The translations under genes and the position numbers were made by a program. Below, in pieces: positions 61,107 to 64,000 of a DNA stretch of 64,000 bases. The notes under the pieces were generated by a model. That model searched no databases. It saw only the letters and a program-made list of their open reading frames with translations, and was not told the DNA's origin. This DNA comes from Bombus terrestris. Taxonomy: Eukaryota > Arthropoda > Insecta > Hymenoptera > Apidae. How positions within the stretch are numbered: the stretch's first letter is position 1; each line of letters opens with the position of its first letter. The stretch lies in assembly GCF_910591885.1 (NCBI RefSeq), contig NC_063285.1:11379395-11443394 (forward strand). Reading direction: 5' to 3'.

Positions 61107-64000
61107 CTAGTCGATATATTCATCGTCATCATCGTCAACAAATTTGATATTTTGATCATAAAAAGACCCCTGCTTTAGGCAAAATGTTTCTATACCATAA
61201 TCTGGATTTTGAACATTTAAAGAGGCATCGATATCTCTGCTATTTAATTTTCGTACTTGAGAAAAGCTTTTTAAAGGGCTCCCTGATAATTCTGTCATAG
61301 GAATATTTACTGTGTCCTTTATGTTTGTAATTGATTGAGTGCATTCCATTAACTCTTTATATTTACAAGACATATTTGTTATATCCTCGTCTTGATTGTT
61401 AGAAATTTTTTTTTGATTACAATTCTGCTTTATCTTTGAAAGATCTTTTTGTAAAATTCTGTTTGGCGTAGAACATAGTTTTCCTTTATTATTTTCATCG
61501 TTATTCAGCATATTTATTGGGCTTCCAAGAAGGCTTTTAGAAGAGTTCGATTCTTCGCTTGATTCTTCGTCTTTGCCTAGACGAACCCTATGAGGAGCAA
61601 AGGACATTAATATAGAAACGACTGTTTTAAAAATAATTTAAGAGATATGAAATATTTGAAAATGTATATTCTATTCTTCTTAGTTATTATGCATCATCGT
61701 AACATATGAATACAGCAAAGCCCTCGTGTCAGTTTTCTTAATCGTCGGGGTTTCATGAGTTACTTTGATTCACGTGTGGATTAGCGTGGGGAAAAAAATT
61801 ATCATAATGTTAAATATGTTCGTAAATAAATGAAATAGAATTGAAAAATTATGAAATATAATAAAAAATCATATAAATTTATGTATGCATTTACAAAATA
61901 TTTAAAGGCGCAAAAATATATGGAATGTATAATAAGCGAAAGAGACGTAAGAAACGATGTAAGATCGTAAAATCAGTAAAGTCAGTATTTAAAATTAACA
62001 ACTTTCGATAGCTATAAGTGATTTGAGGAGATGTATTAAGGGTCATATGGACCTATACATAGTATAGAGTTTCGTTCAGGGCCGTACGATGTCAATTCAG
62101 AAACACTTTTTTCTTCGTTACAAGTTTCTTCCTAAGAAAACTTGTCCCCTTGTAAAGTTATAATACCAATCGTAATAAGTTATAGTAAAGGGATTATACT
62201 CACCGAGAGGAGTAAAAAATGTCTAATCAACATACATACGTATATCGGAGCAGGTCCTAAAATCAATCCTTCCAATGTCGATGAAGCGAAATGATGTTAT
62301 TGCGAATTCAATCAAGCATAATAAATAAATGGTAACTTGAGGCAATGATAGAACGCGAAATCGAAAAATTTCACATTGAAAGGACTGATTTTAGGGATTT
62401 ACATATGTTTAATACCACCGATAGTTATATAAATTACGTACTATTACGGACTTACCTCCGGTTCGAAATAACACAGTATTGTTTATGTTCGAGGATACCA
62501 GATACAGATTCCATGCTTACTTTAATACTAGAATCTTCTAGAAGTTTTTGGACAGGAAGTAATTTTTCAAATGTTCTTGTTCTGAAAGTTTCAGAGATTT
62601 CACTCCTAATTAATTTCCATAATCCAAATTTTAGCAATAGTCTTTTTTCTTTTTAGAAATATTTTTCATTATTAATATAAGACTAGTTGAACAGTTTTAT
62701 AATTTAATGCATAAAATTAATCCATAAAAATATTATATCTGTAAGTCATTTGCAAAGTAATAATAGGTATATGTTTTTAATATTTACCCTTGTTCCAATT
62801 CAAATCCAAAGTCTTCAAAACTAGAAAGTTTCATTCTTCTATATTCGGAAGGTGTTAATGCAGCACCTTCAGTCTCAAGAGCCAAAATAGAATTTCTCTT
62901 GCTTCTGTTGATAAACAATAACATGTAATTATGTAATTAATAATATTACTGCTAAATTAAAAAAAAAAAAAAAAAAAAAAGGTCACTAGTTACCCTAAGA
63001 GAAGATCTTCTGTGTCTAGATGTAAATCCTCGATTGGTGGAATCCAAACTAAAAAAGCAGGATCCATTCCTAAGTAAGATCCTGGAACAGCACTAGCATT
63101 TGCTACATTGTAATCATAATAATCCAGTTCGAGTTCTGAATCAGGATTTGTTAGACTAAATTCTGATCCTGGACCTTGTAGAAGTTTTTCACGATTTCTT
63201 CTTTCCTTCGTTTCTTTCCCACTTACTAAAATTGATGGACTTGAAATAACACTTTCAGGTGAAGATTCCTATGTGTTAAGAAAGATACAAAATACAATGA
63301 ACATTACACATATGATTTTCCTTTAAATTTTATAATTTCTTAGATAAAGAAATATTTACTTTTCCTTCTGAATAACTAATATCATTATTTTGATAAATTT
63401 TTGAGATGCTATTACTTTTATTATCTTTTAAGTTACCATTTTCCATTTTTAATACTTTCTCTTCTGAACCATCGTAATCTATTGTTTGTAACCTATATAA
63501 TATATCAATAATATTGTAATTAAATTGCAATCTTTTAAATCTCTGTTATATCAAATAAAATACACAATAAACTCACTTTACGGGATAAGCATATTTAACT
63601 TCTGGTTTATGATACACAAGAATACTGGAAGCTGATAATAATTTATCACAGTTTGATTTTATTGATGTGATTGTTTTGTCAGAAGAACTTTCCAACGTGC
63701 TATTTAATTTTAATGTACTAGAACTCAATGTAGATTCATCCTTGCACCTACATTGGGAAGATATTTATATAATAATAGAATTTAAATATGATCTTTTTTA
63801 TTGTAGAACAGTTTTTACAATTTTCTAGAATTTTAAAATAATATTATTCTTACCCTGTTAAGGTTTCGATACTATGGTAGTGGTCTTCTGTATTACTTAA
63901 AGTCTCCTTTGGAGCAGATTTAGTGGTTGTTTCTATCATAGAGATAACCTCGGAAATGATTGTACTTGTAGATAGAAATTTTGATCGATCAGGCATTAGT
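61107..64000 (-). CDS. Unrecognised acidic, serine-rich protein (3' exons; 5' end outside window)
   Basis: I do not recognise this gene. Seven exons join in phase on the minus strand: (64000)-63854, 63747-63577, 63492-63360, 63268-62994, 62904-62788, 62581-62456 and 61587-61107 (stop). An ATG at 63996 may be the start or an internal Met. About 483 residues are visible. The first third is Ser/Thr/Lys-rich. The middle looks constrained: NREKLLQGPGSEF, SELELDYYDYNV, AVPGSYLGMDPAFLVWIPPI, ALTPSEYRRMKLSSFEDFGF, then RTFEKLLPVQKLLED. The tail is Ser/Asn-rich and ends in an aspartate run (DDDDDEYID). No membrane segment or catalytic motif is visible. The PAFLVWIPP and EYRRMKLSSFEDFGFE blocks look like an intracellular docking module, but this is inference. 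The 62581-62456 exon is supported by its strong GTAAGT donor and by phase. Confidence 0.8.
62959..62980. repeat. Poly(A) tract in intron
   Basis: Run of about 22 A in the intron just 3' (gene sense) of the exon at 63268-62994 of the right-edge gene. Confidence 0.85.

Noticed and set aside
1..64000. tRNA, rRNA, CRISPR or bacterial-type operon features
   Set aside because: None seen; the DNA is eukaryotic with spliced genes throughout.

Overview
This is a nuclear window from an insect. The AT-rich intergenic DNA, short GT-AG introns with T-rich acceptors, and gene content (an insect DSC1/NaCP60E-type channel, Posterior sex combs, colmedin) point to a hymenopteran, most likely a bee. That placement rests on general resemblance only; species cannot be read from the sequence. 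I rebuilt the gene models by hand from splice sites, checking that reading phase is kept across every junction.

Layout, left to right: asparaginyl-tRNA synthetase 5' end (minus, runs off the left edge); TATA-box-binding protein (plus); exosome subunit MTR3/EXOSC6 (minus); complex I subunit NDUFS4 (plus); a 21-coding-exon, 2556-residue four-domain channel of the DSC1/NaCP60E (CaV4) family (minus, 14.3-29.2 kb); an endosomal ClC-3/4/5-type chloride/proton exchanger (minus); a colmedin/gliomedin-like collagen-Ig-olfactomedin protein (minus); condensin II subunit Cap-H2 (minus); Posterior sex combs/PCGF (plus); COMMD3 (minus); a small three-exon gene for a secreted, six-cysteine peptide (plus, 56.4-57.5 kb); and the 3' seven exons of an unrecognised acidic protein (minus, runs off the right edge).

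The genes do not form one pathway. Several pairs are divergent (NARS/TBP, EXOSC6/NDUFS4, Cap-H2/Psc) and could share promoters; TBP/EXOSC6 and NDUFS4/DSC1 are convergent. The introns of the channel gene hold at least three degenerate terminal-inverted-repeat elements, and other palindromes and MITE-like elements lie between genes. No rRNA, tRNA or CRISPR array was seen.

The most interesting item is the small secreted cysteine-rich peptide gene. No single open frame shows it; it appears only when a 12-base first coding exon, a signal-peptide exon and a cysteine-rich exon are joined. Also notable are the DEEA selectivity filter of the channel, a GC-AG intron in colmedin, a candidate alternative first exon of the chloride exchanger, repeated short motifs in the disordered parts of Psc and Cap-H2, and the unidentified protein at the right edge.
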